From assembly GCA_019009955.1 (NCBI GenBank), contig CM032232.1:135566501-135630500 (forward strand): a stretch of DNA of 64,000 bases, read 5' to 3'. Below the pieces are notes generated by a model, which was not told the DNA's origin, ran no database searches, and worked only from the letters and a program-made list of their open reading frames with translations. This DNA is from Riptortus pedestris. Taxonomy: Eukaryota > Arthropoda > Insecta > Hemiptera > Alydidae. The translations under genes were made by a program, and so were the position numbers. Positions 23,905 to 34,969 of this stretch are shown one piece after another (position 1 is the stretch's first letter; each line of letters opens with the position of its first letter).

Positions 23905-24481
23905 TGATCTAGTTTGTTACCTGCTGAAATCGGACGATGTTTTGGAAATTCCAAATATTTCCATTATGATGAGTTAGATAGAAAAATGTACAGGACAAAT
24001 CTGATTGGGAATTTAGTTTCCTATAAATTTTGTTATTTAATTTTTTCTCTATATCTATCTCTATATCCTGAATATTAAAAATTTTCAAATGACTAAAAAT
24101 GAATATTAAAAATTTTCATATGACTAAAAATAGTAGTTTTCTAAAGTACTCCCACTTTTAGACACTGCATAAATAGACAATTTATTATGAAACGTCTTGT
24201 TCCAAGATTAAATACGAAATTTGGATTTCGATGGACCATTACAATAAGTCTGATGACGGCATCAATTTATATTTTACGTTTTATACTAGGAAATGTTCAT
24301 TAGATCTATACTATACTCTATATTTTACCGTTCCTTTTACCACTAAAAATCATATTAGGTTATAGATTCGGCGCTGTTCTGACTGAGAAATAGAGGAGAA
24401 ATGTAGTGAGATGACAATAGTAGTATGTGATGGGAAGTCTGCTTAGTTTTCGCAGCTAATTATAGTTACGGACTTTTTAAA
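23687..24481 (+). mobile_element. Old full-length H-family HINE-like element (Hb)
   Basis: The 5' palindrome TAGTAGATTTCCCTTGAGGG and the distal GGAAGTCTGCTTAGTTTTCG remain, but the 3' hairpin has decayed (CGCAGCTAATTATAG). A poly-T tract (about 23859-23897) stands between core and body where other copies have TA. It includes a 30-base local duplication (TGAATATTAAAAATTTTCA) near 24070-24120. Confidence 0.85.
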
Positions 24482-25945
24482 ATTAAGTTTTGACGGAGAG
24501 TCTGACTGAGCATAGCGTGTAGGTTGAAGTGCAGCCACTATCTGTTACTTTCTGACGCAAGTAGAATATCTGTAGACCGTTGAAGAATAATTTACAATGA
24601 AAAGGACCCATTACCAGACATACAATAACTGTAAACAGAGAGTTTCTTGTGAGGAAAGGGCGTAAAATATTGGCAGAGAGGTTCACACGGGAATATGGCG
24701 GACTGGTTTTGAGCGAAGCCTAGCGGCCCGTTAGACAAGTACTCTTTGCGTTAGTACCCCCGGGGACATACATAAAGATGTGCCTAGCCCACGTCACTCG
24801 ACACAATGCCCTATTAGTAAGGGAACAAACAAGTGGGCCGCTACGGACAGACAGACGGACAAAAGGTCCGGCAATCCGCTACTAGAGAGTGTCCTTCACT
24901 TCTTACAAACGCTTCGGGACTTCCCCGTGGGGGCTTTCACTCTCTTCTATTCTAATTTTACTGGCCAATATGTGGATTATGAGTATAATTAATAAGTATT
25001 CTTATTTTGAGGCAAACTTTCATAAGTGGACCGCTAGCTGCTTCGTCCCGATTTCACCGGGTTCAATTTACTGTTGAAAACAGGCAAAAGGTATCAGGTT
25101 GGATCCCCACACAAATACTAGCCTTCTGATAAAATATCAATTGCACATACTTACTTGCATTGGAGGTGGTAGATGTCTGAAAGTACCGGGAGTTGACCAG
25201 ACTCCGAATTATTCCTTTCCCTGTGCCCGCTCAACACCCATAGTTAATTCAGTAGCTAGTAGATCAAAGAAGAATGCGGTAAGCTTATCCGCCAGTTCAT
25301 GGAGAATGAGAATGAAACGGACAGCAATATAATTCAATGTGGCTAGTTACTTGGACATATCATAAAAATGTCAAATTAATTTAATCAGCAAATTTTTTTT
25401 AAAACATTTTTTCGATTTCCTCACTGTTAGGTCAATTTCATGACAGAGTAAGAGAATACTTTAGGTTGGTATTACTACTAATTTTTTAAGAATTCGCTTT
25501 CCCGCCTTTTTGTTTCTTGAGACACCTGTGACGTTCATGTTTATTTTAATTAAACTGAATACCTTCCCCATTAATAATAATAAATAAAGACAAACAACAA
25601 ATAAATGTTGTTGTTTTTTGCACTTTAAACCATTTTATCCTTATAAATACGTGATAAAAATAACCAAGGTAGTTGTATTAATCTATTGCACAAACAGACA
25701 GTCCAAGTATATTTTGCAGTCACTCGTTACAAGTGGTTAAAGTGTCCGTTAAAAATAAATCTCTATATATATTATTTTATGAGAAATAAAAACGATATGG
25801 GAACAAGAAATTACTCTGGAATGAATGTATAAACACTTGAAATTAGTCATGGGACCTGAATTTGAGTAATCTCAAGAAAAGTTGTAGTAGTTTCAGCTGC
25901 AGAAGGAAAGTTGATAAACTAGTGTACTATATTTTGTTTTCACAA
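24482..25945. other. Unique sequence, GC-richer at 24640-24920, no gene recognised
   Basis: A moderately GC-rich block contains CCCCCGGGGACATAC near 24758 and GACAGACAGACGGACAAA near 24847. ORFs of 62-77 residues here overlap each other and carry no recognisable motif. The second half is AT-rich. Confidence 0.4.
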
Positions 25946-25947
25946 AA

Positions 25948-26012
25948 AAAGTTTGAAATATCCAGTTTGGTAACGATGAAACAATAATTAAGACTGCTAC
26001 AGCGTTAACAGA

Positions 26013-26071
<59 letters not shown>

Positions 26072-26160
26072 CATTGAACGGACCACATTCGAGGAAATAT
26101 TTCGTTAATCACGTCATGAATAAAACCTCAATACCTAATTTTCCTAAAAGGAGAACTGGT
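25948..26160 (-). mobile_element. H-family fragment around a (TA)n core
   Basis: It runs from TTTGAAATATCCAGTTTGGT (3' side truncated) through GACTGCTACAGCGTTAACAG, a (TA)n core at about 26014-26065, and AACGGACC joined directly to GAGGAAATATTTCG (an internal deletion) to a decayed 5' palindrome. Confidence 0.85.
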
Positions 26161-26966
26161 GAAACAAGAGCTTCTATGATTTTTCAGCCTAAATTTATTA
26201 CACTTCCATGTTAAACATTTCAACTCCATATTAATAAGATTTAAAACATGAGACACATTCTTCAAGTGTTGACAGTAGGATGCACTAATAATATAAATTG
26301 CCAGAATGCTAAAAGAAGTTAAAAAAAGAATAAAAAAATAAAAAAAAAACTATTTCAGTATAAATCAGATCCATTCCTTTTATTGAGTAGGGGTGTCGTT
26401 TTCTTAGGATCTCGGATTCTAAAACAACAGATTTTCCGAAACCTTGGTATCAATTTATTTACTTATTTTTCTCTCTCTATTGATTTTTAAGTTGAAATAC
26501 ATCAATAGTATATATTCATTAATCTTACCTTCTTGTTTAATTTACCAAAAATAATTCAATTAATTATATAGTAGGTACTTTGTCTTAAAATGAATATCTG
26601 AATTTACGCTTGTAGGGAAATCCTCCATTTGGCAGTGCATTCACAATTATTTTCCCGTTTACAATATATCAAAGTGTGGCGTCATTGTTTAAAGAAAAAA
26701 GATGGCTGTATTTGAAATTAACAAACGCAGTAAAAGTCCATTTTCTTTACGATATTGTAAGTGAATCGACTATAATTGACCATACTGTGTATCATTAAGA
26801 ACCGTATGTTCCAAAAGATCAATACGACTGCCGATATTATTATTATATTATATTGATGGTCCTAAAGGTGATAATATTCGAGAATCCGATCACGAAAAAT
26901 TAAGAAAATACCAAGAATTAGCTATTGAGCTTTAAGATTTAAGACAAGCTTAAGTCTGTGACAGTT
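26161..26966. other. AT-rich unique sequence
   Basis: A-rich runs lie near 26322-26350. No ORF, RNA gene or repeat match was recognised. Confidence 0.5.
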
Positions 26967-27067
26967 AAGTAGGATCAATGGACATTTGAGGAATTTTTGT
27001 TTTTTCAAATATCGCGTCATGAGTACAACCTCAATAGCTGATTTCCCTTGAGGGAAATCTGTTAATA
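26967..27067 (-). mobile_element. 5'-end fragment of an H-family element
   Basis: GTAGGATCAATGGACATTTG through CGCGTCATGAGTACAACCTC to the palindrome GATTTCCCTTGAGGGAAATC. Only the terminal 100 bases survive. Confidence 0.88.
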
Positions 27068-27179
27068 GGTCAGATTGGAGGTTGTAAGTAAAGCTTCTGT
27101 ATTTCTTGAAAACTAATAAACTATTTGCGATCGCCCTCTTACATATGCGACTCATAACGTTGTTGCGGATAATCAACAT

Positions 27180-27700
27180 TTTTTGGAATGCAGCTCTGTT
27201 TTGGTGTCGTGTGAGATATTGTTGAGCAATATGACTGGAGGCGGGGAGAGGATGAGAAGAAAGAAATAGGCCGGTGCTTGGGAGTTGTTAAAAAATTCCG
27301 TGTCACGGTGTCACCCGAGAGCTATGTCTGGCGCACATTTCATGGATGTCATCGAGGCGCATTACCGCCATTCCTCCGTGTGGGCCGGCAGTCACGTAGC
27401 TCCCATATTCAGCCATTAATAATAATTAAAGCTAGCTAATTAATAGAAGACATTAGCTCCCTTCCCCTTCTCTGCCTGTGTGGTCCGGTACCCGCGTCGT
27501 CAATGGTGCTCCGTCTCTAAATTAGATTAAGCCCCGCGGTGGGGTTTTGCTCGTTTTTCAGCCATCTCGTGTCGGCATGCCGATCAAGCCACCATCAACA
27601 CGTTCTAATCGACTCACCTTACTTGACTTACATCTGGCCAGTTCACGAAGGCTCCTTCTCAAAAGAGCATATCTCGAGAATGAATCACACACAATGGGCG
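27180..27700. promoter_or_regulatory. Candidate cis-regulatory block with homeodomain-type sites
   Basis: Unique, GC-richer sequence (about 27200-27400 and 27460-27640) flanks a core dense in ATTA motifs: CCATTAATAATAATTAAAGC and TAGCTAATTAATAG near 27411-27444. This mix of GC-rich unique DNA and clustered homeodomain motifs is common in developmental enhancers. A 66-residue ORF at 27547 has no recognisable domain. Conservation cannot be assessed from one sequence. Confidence 0.25.
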
Positions 27701-28117
27701 TTCTTCAGATAACTTTTTTATATATACCCACTTGGAAATTGCTCTGAGTAATTGGCATCATCTAACAAGTTGTTTCTATCAGATATACTTATTATTTTTA
27801 CCGTCCGTGCCCCACCTAATATAGTAACGGTGTAGTAAACATAAACAAAAAATAAGATTCCTATATTTGCAGACAAAAAAAAAATTGAATTCAACTATTT
27901 ACTTAGATAACTTCAGAGTGGAAAAAAATCACATCGGGTGAAAATCCAACCTGTAAGAAAAAAACATTCTTCTTCACTCTTGCAATGGATATTAAACATC
28001 CCGAAAATTCAAAAACTTTTGACACTTTATGTGCAAGTAGATTAGTTGATCCGTAACATAAAACTATTTCCTCTACCTGCAATAGAATTTACCTCCACCT
28101 GCCTGAATTCCAACTTA

Positions 28118-28690
28118 CAAAAAGTCCGTCACGCTGGGGCTGCGTAAACTAAGCAGATTTCCCACGTGAAGTTTCACTATAGAGAAATCTGCCCCTAATA
28201 GTAAGGAATCTCTAAACCTATTCACGAGGGACGAATAATTACGAAAACGGCTGCACTATCTCTCGGCGGAAAGTCCCGAACATAGCCGACTCCTGCCGAC
28301 CACACACACAATACAAATGCAAATATCTCGGTTAATATTCAAGATAGAGAATAAATCTATTGAACAATATTTATAGTAAATTTAATTTGCAATAAGATTG
28401 ATTCTATACAATTTTTCGATCCGACGCACAATAACGGAGGTATCTCGAATTTTCAAAAATCCCCCCTCTAAACCCCCCTCTCACAGTTTCGATATCAGCC
28501 ATTAACGAACTTGATCTTTCTTTTTACAAAATAAGGATTAAATATGAACTTTGGTAACGATCAAACAAAAATTGCGACCACTAGAGCGTATATATATATA
28601 TATATAAAATTTTGAACGGACCTCATTTTCGTCATCTCCTAGGTAGGATCGATGGACATTTGAGGAAATTGTTCAAAACAACTAACCATA
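28118..28690 (-). mobile_element. H-family HINE-like element (Hc) truncated near its 5' end
   Basis: Hairpin end AAAAGTCCGTCACGCTGGGG, subterminal repeat, then the Hc block (CACGAGGGACGAATAATTAC, CTCTCGGCGGAAAGTCC). It has a short (TA)8-like core at about 28590-28606 and ends inside GAGGAAATTGTTC. It lacks the extra 80-bp segment of the other Hc copies: one TAGGTTTAGAG-type motif is present instead of two. Confidence 0.9.
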
Positions 28691-29713
28691 GAGAGCTGAA
28701 AATTCATTTTTAGGACTCTAGTAACATGTAGTTGAACATCTTTCCTTCTCATTGACTACGGCTGGTAGTGAAGGGATTTAGTAGGGGTGAAAATAAAGAA
28801 TCGCATATTTCTTCGTACCTATTAAGATATACAGAATATTTGTATAGGACCATTTTTGGTTCTATAATTATGTTCAATGACATTTCGTCCTTGAAACTAC
28901 TAATAGTTTCAAAGTTCTCCGAAATATTACGTTTATTAAATTTAAAACGAGTAACGGAAATTATTTTCATCTTCTCTGTGTATCCATTCTTCATACTCAA
29001 CAATTACGCGCTTTAAAAGAAATTATGACTGTACAAAAACGATTATAATCCATAATATATGGGATATTACATATTTCACCAGTGACAACATATGACAGAA
29101 CCACATTACAGTATTCAATGGTATAAATATTCCAAAAACTCCCTAATACGTTGAAGAATGGTACGACTATAGTACAAATGTAGCTTATTAATAAATAATA
29201 ATATAACAGGAGTGCCTCATATCCTTTGACTTTGTCAGTATTTTGCCTCATAGGATCATCAGGATTGGGGAAATCGTGAATAATACAAAAGAATCAAAGT
29301 CATCATTATCATTTACAAATATTAAAAATACAGAAAAGTTCTGCTAGAAAACAAAATTAGCATTAATACAGTAAACGGATTCAGGGTCCCAATTTCTTGA
29401 ACTTTGAAGTATATGTAAAGAATAGTTAGAGAAAGAATTTGTGTGGAAGCAGATATGGCACTGGAATGGACGCAGATGCTACTATGCCCTATGCTACTAG
29501 ATGATGTTCTTAAGGGTTTAAGAAATAATGGATTATTTGATGAAATATAAAAGCTATTATTTACCATTATGAAAGTTTTATATAGCAAGCACTGTATGTG
29601 GAATATAAGTTTTGCCTCCTTCAAGTTTAACTATTTATAGATTTTGTTTTAGTTTTATTTTATTTTTTTTTCTCATGTTGTAAATATACTTACAATTTAC
29701 ATCTAGTTTTGTC
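28691..29713. other. AT-rich unique sequence with unassigned ORFs on both strands
   Basis: Overlapping short ORFs (82-100 residues) lie at 28749-29016, 28997-29251 and 29322-29624. They are Ile/Phe/Tyr-rich and show no recognisable domain. I treat them as chance ORFs. Confidence 0.4.
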
Positions 29714-29960
29714 CATTCTATTTATTTTGTACACTTGTAAAACTTAGCTTTGTAAAAATTTTAATATTTATTTAATTTTGCAAAATTATATTCTAACATG
29801 ATAAAAGATGAATCGCCATTGGAGCGGCATGGTTCTATTTATTTTGTACATTTGTAAAATTTAGCTTTGTAAAAAGTTTAATATTTATTTAATTTTGTAA
29901 AATTATATTGAAACGTGTTAAAAGATGAATCGTTATTGTAGCGGCATCTCAAATAAATAA
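29714..29960 (+). repeat. 117-bp tandem dimer ending in AATAAATAATAATAAT
   Basis: TTCTATTTATTTTGTACA starts at 29716 and again at 29833. Each unit ends near AAAAGATGAATCG and GAGCGGCAT/TAGCGGCATC, and the second runs into CAAATAAATAATAATAAT. A triplet tail after a duplicated 3' segment is typical of some non-LTR retrotransposon 3' ends, so this is probably a retroelement tail. Confidence 0.7.
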
Positions 29961-30784
29961 TAATAATATTATTATGCCCAGTAAAAAGCTTTCCGTTTAA
30001 CTAGAAAAACTAGGTGAAAATTGGAAATTGGCTACCAATAGGCTAACTGGCAAGCCGCTCCGGCCAGGGAGAATGAAGAGAATGGGAGATTTCAATGGTT
30101 GGGACACGAGATAGTAAAACTCCATCTAGATAGGGTAAAGTGTTGTGTGGTACGGCAGGTGGAGCTGGATTTGAACGTATGTTTACAGGAGTTGAATGTC
30201 TTCTATTGAAAGAACCTGGGTCTAAGAAGGTTGCGAAGGTCCAGGACCTACAAGAATCGTAGCGCACAGTAGACTATACCCTCCTCCAACTGACCGAACT
30301 CAACCGCCGGTGTCTTACGACCCTAATCCCGAAGATATGCCCTTAAACACTTATCTGTGACTATACACATAAAGTTTATGGTTTAATTTATTTATGTTAT
30401 GCTCGTCTCTTCTCGTCTAATTTATGTCTGATTTTCATCGGCTCTTTCACGCCCAGTTAGAGTTAATGGCTCCCTCCTGCTTGATATTCGACTCCTGAAG
30501 ATCACGTCTCTACGCCACAATAAACTGGATCTAACTCTCTACGGCCGGCAATAAAATGATAAAACAATAAAGCGAGGGAGGGACAGCTGGCCGTATTCCA
30601 CAGGAAGTTCTTCATAATTAATGTTCACTGAACGAAAGAATAGTTCATTAGGAAATCACTTGGTGTTCGGGTTTATATAAGAACAATGGGTCCCATAAAT
30701 CCTGAGAGATTTTAAACTAATTGAGTGTGAAGTTCGAATATGGTGAGCGAGTAGCCTACACATGAAACTAGATATTTTATTTTT
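29961..30784. other. Unique sequence with GC-richer islands at 30040-30350 and 30460-30620
   Basis: The second island contains GGCAATAAAATGATAAAACA and ACAATAAAGCG near 30548-30575, which include Caudal/Abd-B-type TTTATTG motifs on the other strand. This may be a cis-regulatory piece, but composition and motif are the only support. No RNA gene or domain-bearing ORF was seen. Confidence 0.25.
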
Positions 30785-31366
30785 AAAGTCCGTCACGCAG
30801 GGGCTGCGTAAACTAAGCAGATTTCCCACGTGAAGTTATAAAATAGAGAAATCTCCATACGAGAGCCGAGCAGTTACGGAAACAGCCGAACTATCTTTTG
30901 GCGGGAAACCCACTCATGCGTTATCCGTGAACATTTAATAAATATACAAATATCTAGATTAATATTCAAGATAGAGAATAAATGTATAGAACAATATTTA
31001 TAGTAAATTTAATTTACAATAAGATTGGTTCTTTTTTATTTTTTGATCCGACGTATGGTAACGGAGATATTTCCAATTTTCGAAAACCCCCCCTCCCTCT
31101 AGTCCGATTTCAGCCATTAACGAACTTGATCTATCTTTTTACATAAAACGGTTAAATATCGAGTTTCGTAACGATCAAAGAAAAATTGCGGCCACTAGAG
31201 CGGTAACAGACAAATATATATATATATATATATATAATTTTGAACGGACCTTATTTTCGACATCTCCTGGGTAGGATCGATGAGCATTTGAAGAAAATTG
31301 TCGAAAATCGCGTCATGAGAACGACCTCAATAGCTACTTAATTTCCCTTAAGGGAAATCTGCTAAA
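30785..31366 (-). mobile_element. Full-length H-family HINE-like element (Ha)
   Basis: Ends are AAAGTCCGTCACGCAGGGGC and TTTCCCTTAAGGGAAATCTG. Short (TA)n core at about 31212-31234. Standard Ha block (GCCGAACTATCTTTTGGCG). The C-rich tract is shortened near 31087. Confidence 0.94.
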
Positions 31367-31379
31367 ATATAAATGTAAT

Positions 31380-31463
31380 TATATCAAATTTTCGGAAGAT
31401 TTTCGAAAATCGCGTCATGAATACGACCTAAATAGTTGATGACCCTGAATGGAAATCTGTTAA
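31380..31463 (-). mobile_element. Second 5'-terminal fragment abutting the preceding H element
   Basis: GATTTTCGAAAATCGCGTCA to GAATGGAAATCTGTTAAAAT repeats the last 80 bases of the upstream element in the same orientation, with a mutated palindrome. It is either a tandem terminal duplication or the remains of an older copy into whose edge the newer one inserted. Confidence 0.8.
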
Positions 31464-31589
31464 AATATTGTTCATTTCTTATTTCTCATCTAATTAACCT
31501 TATACAACCACATAACAAATTAGGACGTCATCCAGTTTCCAAAGGTCATTCCAAAAGTGTAGAATGCCGAAGTTGTTTGGTCTAAGAAT

Positions 31590-31910
31590 GTCCTTCCGAT
31601 GCAGATGAGTTTCTTCCTACTTCCATCCGGCAGTTATATGCGCAGAGTAATTAATCTACTTAACCTGTTAGCTGCGCTAATTCATGAGCCGTTGGCTGTG
31701 GTAGGTAGCCTAGCTGTAGCAGACAGTAGTAGAGCACTCGGCCTTAAAAGGACTGATAGTACAGCTCCCTACAGAGCTAGAGGACCTCCGCATGCTCCAA
31801 GTATGTCCTGGTATGTAATGTTAGTTATGCATTAGTTATGTCCCCACCTCGGCGGCCGCCATTAGTCTTACACCAACGGAGGAGACAATTAATTACAAGG
31901 CCTCGTTGGG
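31590..31910. promoter_or_regulatory. Candidate cis-regulatory block
   Basis: GC-richer unique DNA contains GAGTAATTAATCTACTTAAC (near 31647), CGGCGGCCGCCATTAGTC (near 31851) and CAATTAATTACAAGG (near 31887). The paired ATTA-type sites in non-repetitive sequence are the only evidence. The 78-residue ORF at 31599 has no recognisable domain. Confidence 0.22.
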
Positions 31911-32664
31911 CTATCTCTGAAGAAGACATTTAATAGTTGTTGAAACATTAGCAACGATTTGCAGGTCTAATGGCCCTCCCCCCTCAGCAGAGAACATAGG
32001 CCACATACCGTAACAGCGGGTGTTGACGACGAGACAACACAGGCCCTCTCCCGTTCCAAGCATACCACCTGCATGCCAGCCAAACCCATGCCATAGTATA
32101 TATATGATAACGATACTATAAATATCTAAACCAGCAAGCCGAGCTCTCGAATACCACTCCGGAATACTACAGTCCAATCAGCATATCTTGTTTAACCGTT
32201 AACAACATTTAATGCTCAGCAGGTACAACAGGTGGACTCAACAAATAACTATTTCTAGAAAACATCTGGAGAAAATAACGAAAGGAAACAAAAAAAATGT
32301 TAGTACTGGAATATCCAAATGTTTATGATAAATGTAATATAAAAATAGTCCAGTTACGTCAATAAAAATATAAATTAAAACAATTTATTTTAAATCCGCT
32401 TTCAACTTTTCAATTACCACATGACCATAAGAATTTATTTACAGATGACTTCACCAAATAAAATACATGACCTCTCTTTGACTAGGAAAAATTAAATAAT
32501 AAATGGTATTATTACTCCTAATTCGAAAGAAGTTTAATTTTAATTAATGAGCTACTGTAAATTATAATTTAATTAATATAGGCTATTTTGTGCTCTTTAT
32601 TTATTACGTAATTGAATTGTCTGTGCTCATTTGGCAAGGAGCTCTTTGATCTCGCTACTTAATT
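31911..32664. other. Unique, then AT-rich, sequence without recognised gene
   Basis: The first 300 bases are moderately GC-rich; the rest is AT-rich. No repeat match within the window. Confidence 0.45.
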
Positions 32665-32689
32665 TAAAACTTTCAAGATCCATCTGATT

Positions 32690-33600
32690 CTGTATATTCT
32701 CTGAGACTCCTCAGTGCTATTCTGTATGTTCTGTGAGACTCCTCAGTGCTATTTTGTATGTTCTCTGAGACTCCTCAGTGCTATTCTGTATGTTCTCTGA
32801 GACTCAGTGCTATTTTGTATGTTCTCTAAGACTCCTCAGTGCTATTCTGTATGTTCTGTGAGACTCCTCAGTGCTATTTTGTATGTTCTCTGAGACTCCT
32901 CAGTGCTATTTTGTATGTTCTCTGAGACTCAGTGCTATTTTGTATGTTCTCTAAGACTCCTCAGTGCTATTCTGTATGTTCTGTGAGACTCCTCAGTGCT
33001 ATTTTGTATGTTCTCTGAGGCTCCTCAGTGCTATTCTGTATGTTCTGTGAGACTCCTCAGTGCTATTTTGTATGTTCTCTAAGTCTCCTCAAGTACTATT
33101 CTCTATGCTCTCTCAGACTCCTCAGTGCTATTTTGTATGTTCTCTGAGGCTCCTCAGTGCTATTCTGTAAGTTCTCTGAGACTCCTCAGTGCTATTTTGT
33201 ATGTTCTCTGAGGCTCCTCAGTGCTATTCTGTATGTTCTGTTAGACTCATCAGTGCTATTTTGTATGTTCTCTGAGGCTCCTCAGTACTATTCTGTAAGT
33301 TCTCTGAGACTCCTCAGTGCTATTCTGTAAGTTCTCTGGGACTCCTCAGTGCTATTTTGTATGTTCTCTGAGACTCCTCAGTGCTATTTTGTATGTTCTC
33401 TGAGACTCCTCAGTGCTATTCTGTAAGTTCTCTGAGACTCCTCAGTGCTATTGTGTATGTTCTCTGTGTCTCTTCAGTGCCATTTTGTATGTTCTCTGTG
33501 TCTCTTCAGTGCCATTTTGTATGTTCTCTGAGACTCCTCAGTGCTATTCCGTTTGTTCTCTGAGACTCCTCAGAGCAATTTTGTATGTTCACCTGAGTAA
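32690..33600. repeat. 32-bp minisatellite
   Basis: About 28 units of the form GAGACTCCTCAGTGCTATTC plus TGTATGTTCTCT. Successive GAGACTCC starts at 32703 and 32735 give a period of 32. Some units lack 4 bases (GAGACTCAGTG). Variants such as TGTAAGTTCT and GGCTCC recur in alternating patterns, indicating duplication of blocks larger than one unit. Because 32 is not a multiple of 3, the Cys/Ser/Leu-rich ORFs over it are artefacts. Confidence 0.95.
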
Positions 33601-34450
33601 ATGAAGTGTCAAAGAAGCATCCATATGTGGAATCAAGAGCAATAATTTTTTTTTTAAAATTACTAAGGAAAAATGACAAATCTGTGGATTTTTTTCTGGA
33701 ATATAACAGTTTACTTGTTTATTCTGTTCCCAAAAATCTGCTAACGTAAAACAGTGTGTTCGTTCTTGGAGAATAGGCTCGTGTGTAACATTAACGTGTT
33801 CAATATAATGATGGATCAGCTAACTTCGACTTATCGATCTAATTGAGGTTTGAATTTATTTCAAAATTTTTGTGGACACACACACACACAGACACACACA
33901 CACACAACATATGCGTGTGAGTTCTTTAGACGATATTAAGCCACCAAAAGCAGTCGTGCTTGTTAATCAGGGTTGTTCATCGCAACCGATTAAATCAAAG
34001 TCCAATCGTAAAAGGCGAACTGCGAATGAGTTGTATCCAATAGAATGACAGACATTATAATACCGTCAGTTTTGAATAACCCCACGAAGGAAAAAGTTAC
34101 AGCGCCAGTTTTTCCGTTCGCGAGATCTGAAATGTTAGGCAATTTGAGTCCCACAAGCAACTTCACCAGTTCCAACATTATTTTCTTCTTTATGAGGTGG
34201 TCCTCAGTTATTGACATACATACGAATTTTATGACATTTCATTTTTCTTCTTTAGCTTACGCATCGGATGGGGAAATGTAGACCTTACAGAGTCATGCTT
34301 ATAAGTACATTAGTTTATATTATTCGCTTTAGTGATTCTACGCCAGAAACCCAACGTGTTGAACCACTAGAACAAGTTGGGCTAAAAAAGAAGTTCAACG
34401 ATCATAATGAAGTGAGTGATAGCAAAAGTCAGTTCAAGGCCATTGAAAAA
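33601..34450. other. Unique sequence with (CA)n tract; upstream part may belong to a decayed LINE
   Basis: A (CA)n tract lies at 33877-33905. Overlapping ORFs at 33990-34217 (-) and 34045-34453 (+) are unrecognised. The + strand frame ending at 34453 runs into the LINE fragment that follows, so part may be degenerate retroelement sequence. Confidence 0.35.
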
Positions 34451-34622
34451 TGACGAGTGAAACTTCTAGGTCATGTCATAAAGCGCAACGACTTCATCAC
34501 GAATATATTTGAAGATCCTTGGGTATAGGGTAAGGGACAAGCCTGGAAAATAATATTTTGAAGAAATCAAGCATCTTATGGATTTCGGTGGGCATAGTAA
34601 TCTGAAAAGAGCAGCTTCCTAA
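34451..34622 (+). pseudogene. LINE reverse-transcriptase ORF, extreme C-terminal scrap
   Basis: Frame 1 from 34454 reads RVKLLGHVIKRNDFITNIFE, closely resembling the 'rRLkLLGHvlRrddf...Ifeg' tail found in many endonuclease/RT LINE proteins. After a shift the text continues ILGYRVRDKPGK and then YFEEIKHLMDFGGHSNLKRA with a stop at 34620-34622, matching 'GkRgRGRPr...yl.qi...mgf.sy.qlkraA'. At least two frame changes make it dead. It differs from the LINE at 21.8 kb. The clade is not resolved. Confidence 0.7.
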
Positions 34623-34969
34623 TGAATACAATAGTAGCAACTGCAATGCGCAACTTTTATATCATGATGATTTTGATTATGTGTTTGTATTATTTACTTT
34701 AAGTTTTACTTGTGATTATTATTATGACGTGTGAGTGTATGAGAGCGACCCCTTCCCATAGTAGACCCCCCCTTGAGAAGCAGACAAAGGGGCATGCAAG
34801 TATACACTATGAATATAAAACAGTTATCATAGCCGGAACAATGGACCCTATGAAGATGTTTATGTAAATATTACACGACCGCAACTACCCTTGCAATAAA
34901 TCTGCTAGCCCTGACAACAATCAGCCTCCGATATTTACACTTGAGTCTGTTAGTTTTTTTTTCTCCTTT
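34623..34969. other. Unique sequence, no gene recognised
   Basis: A C-run lies near 34767-34774 (GACCCCCCCTTGAG). No repeat match in the window. Confidence 0.4.

Noticed and set aside
31599..31835. 78-residue + strand ORF
   Set aside because: No motif; composition follows the local GC-richer DNA.
33381..33604. Cys/Ser-rich repeat ORFs
   Set aside because: Period 32 is not a multiple of 3, so the frame rotates and the protein-like repeat is incidental.
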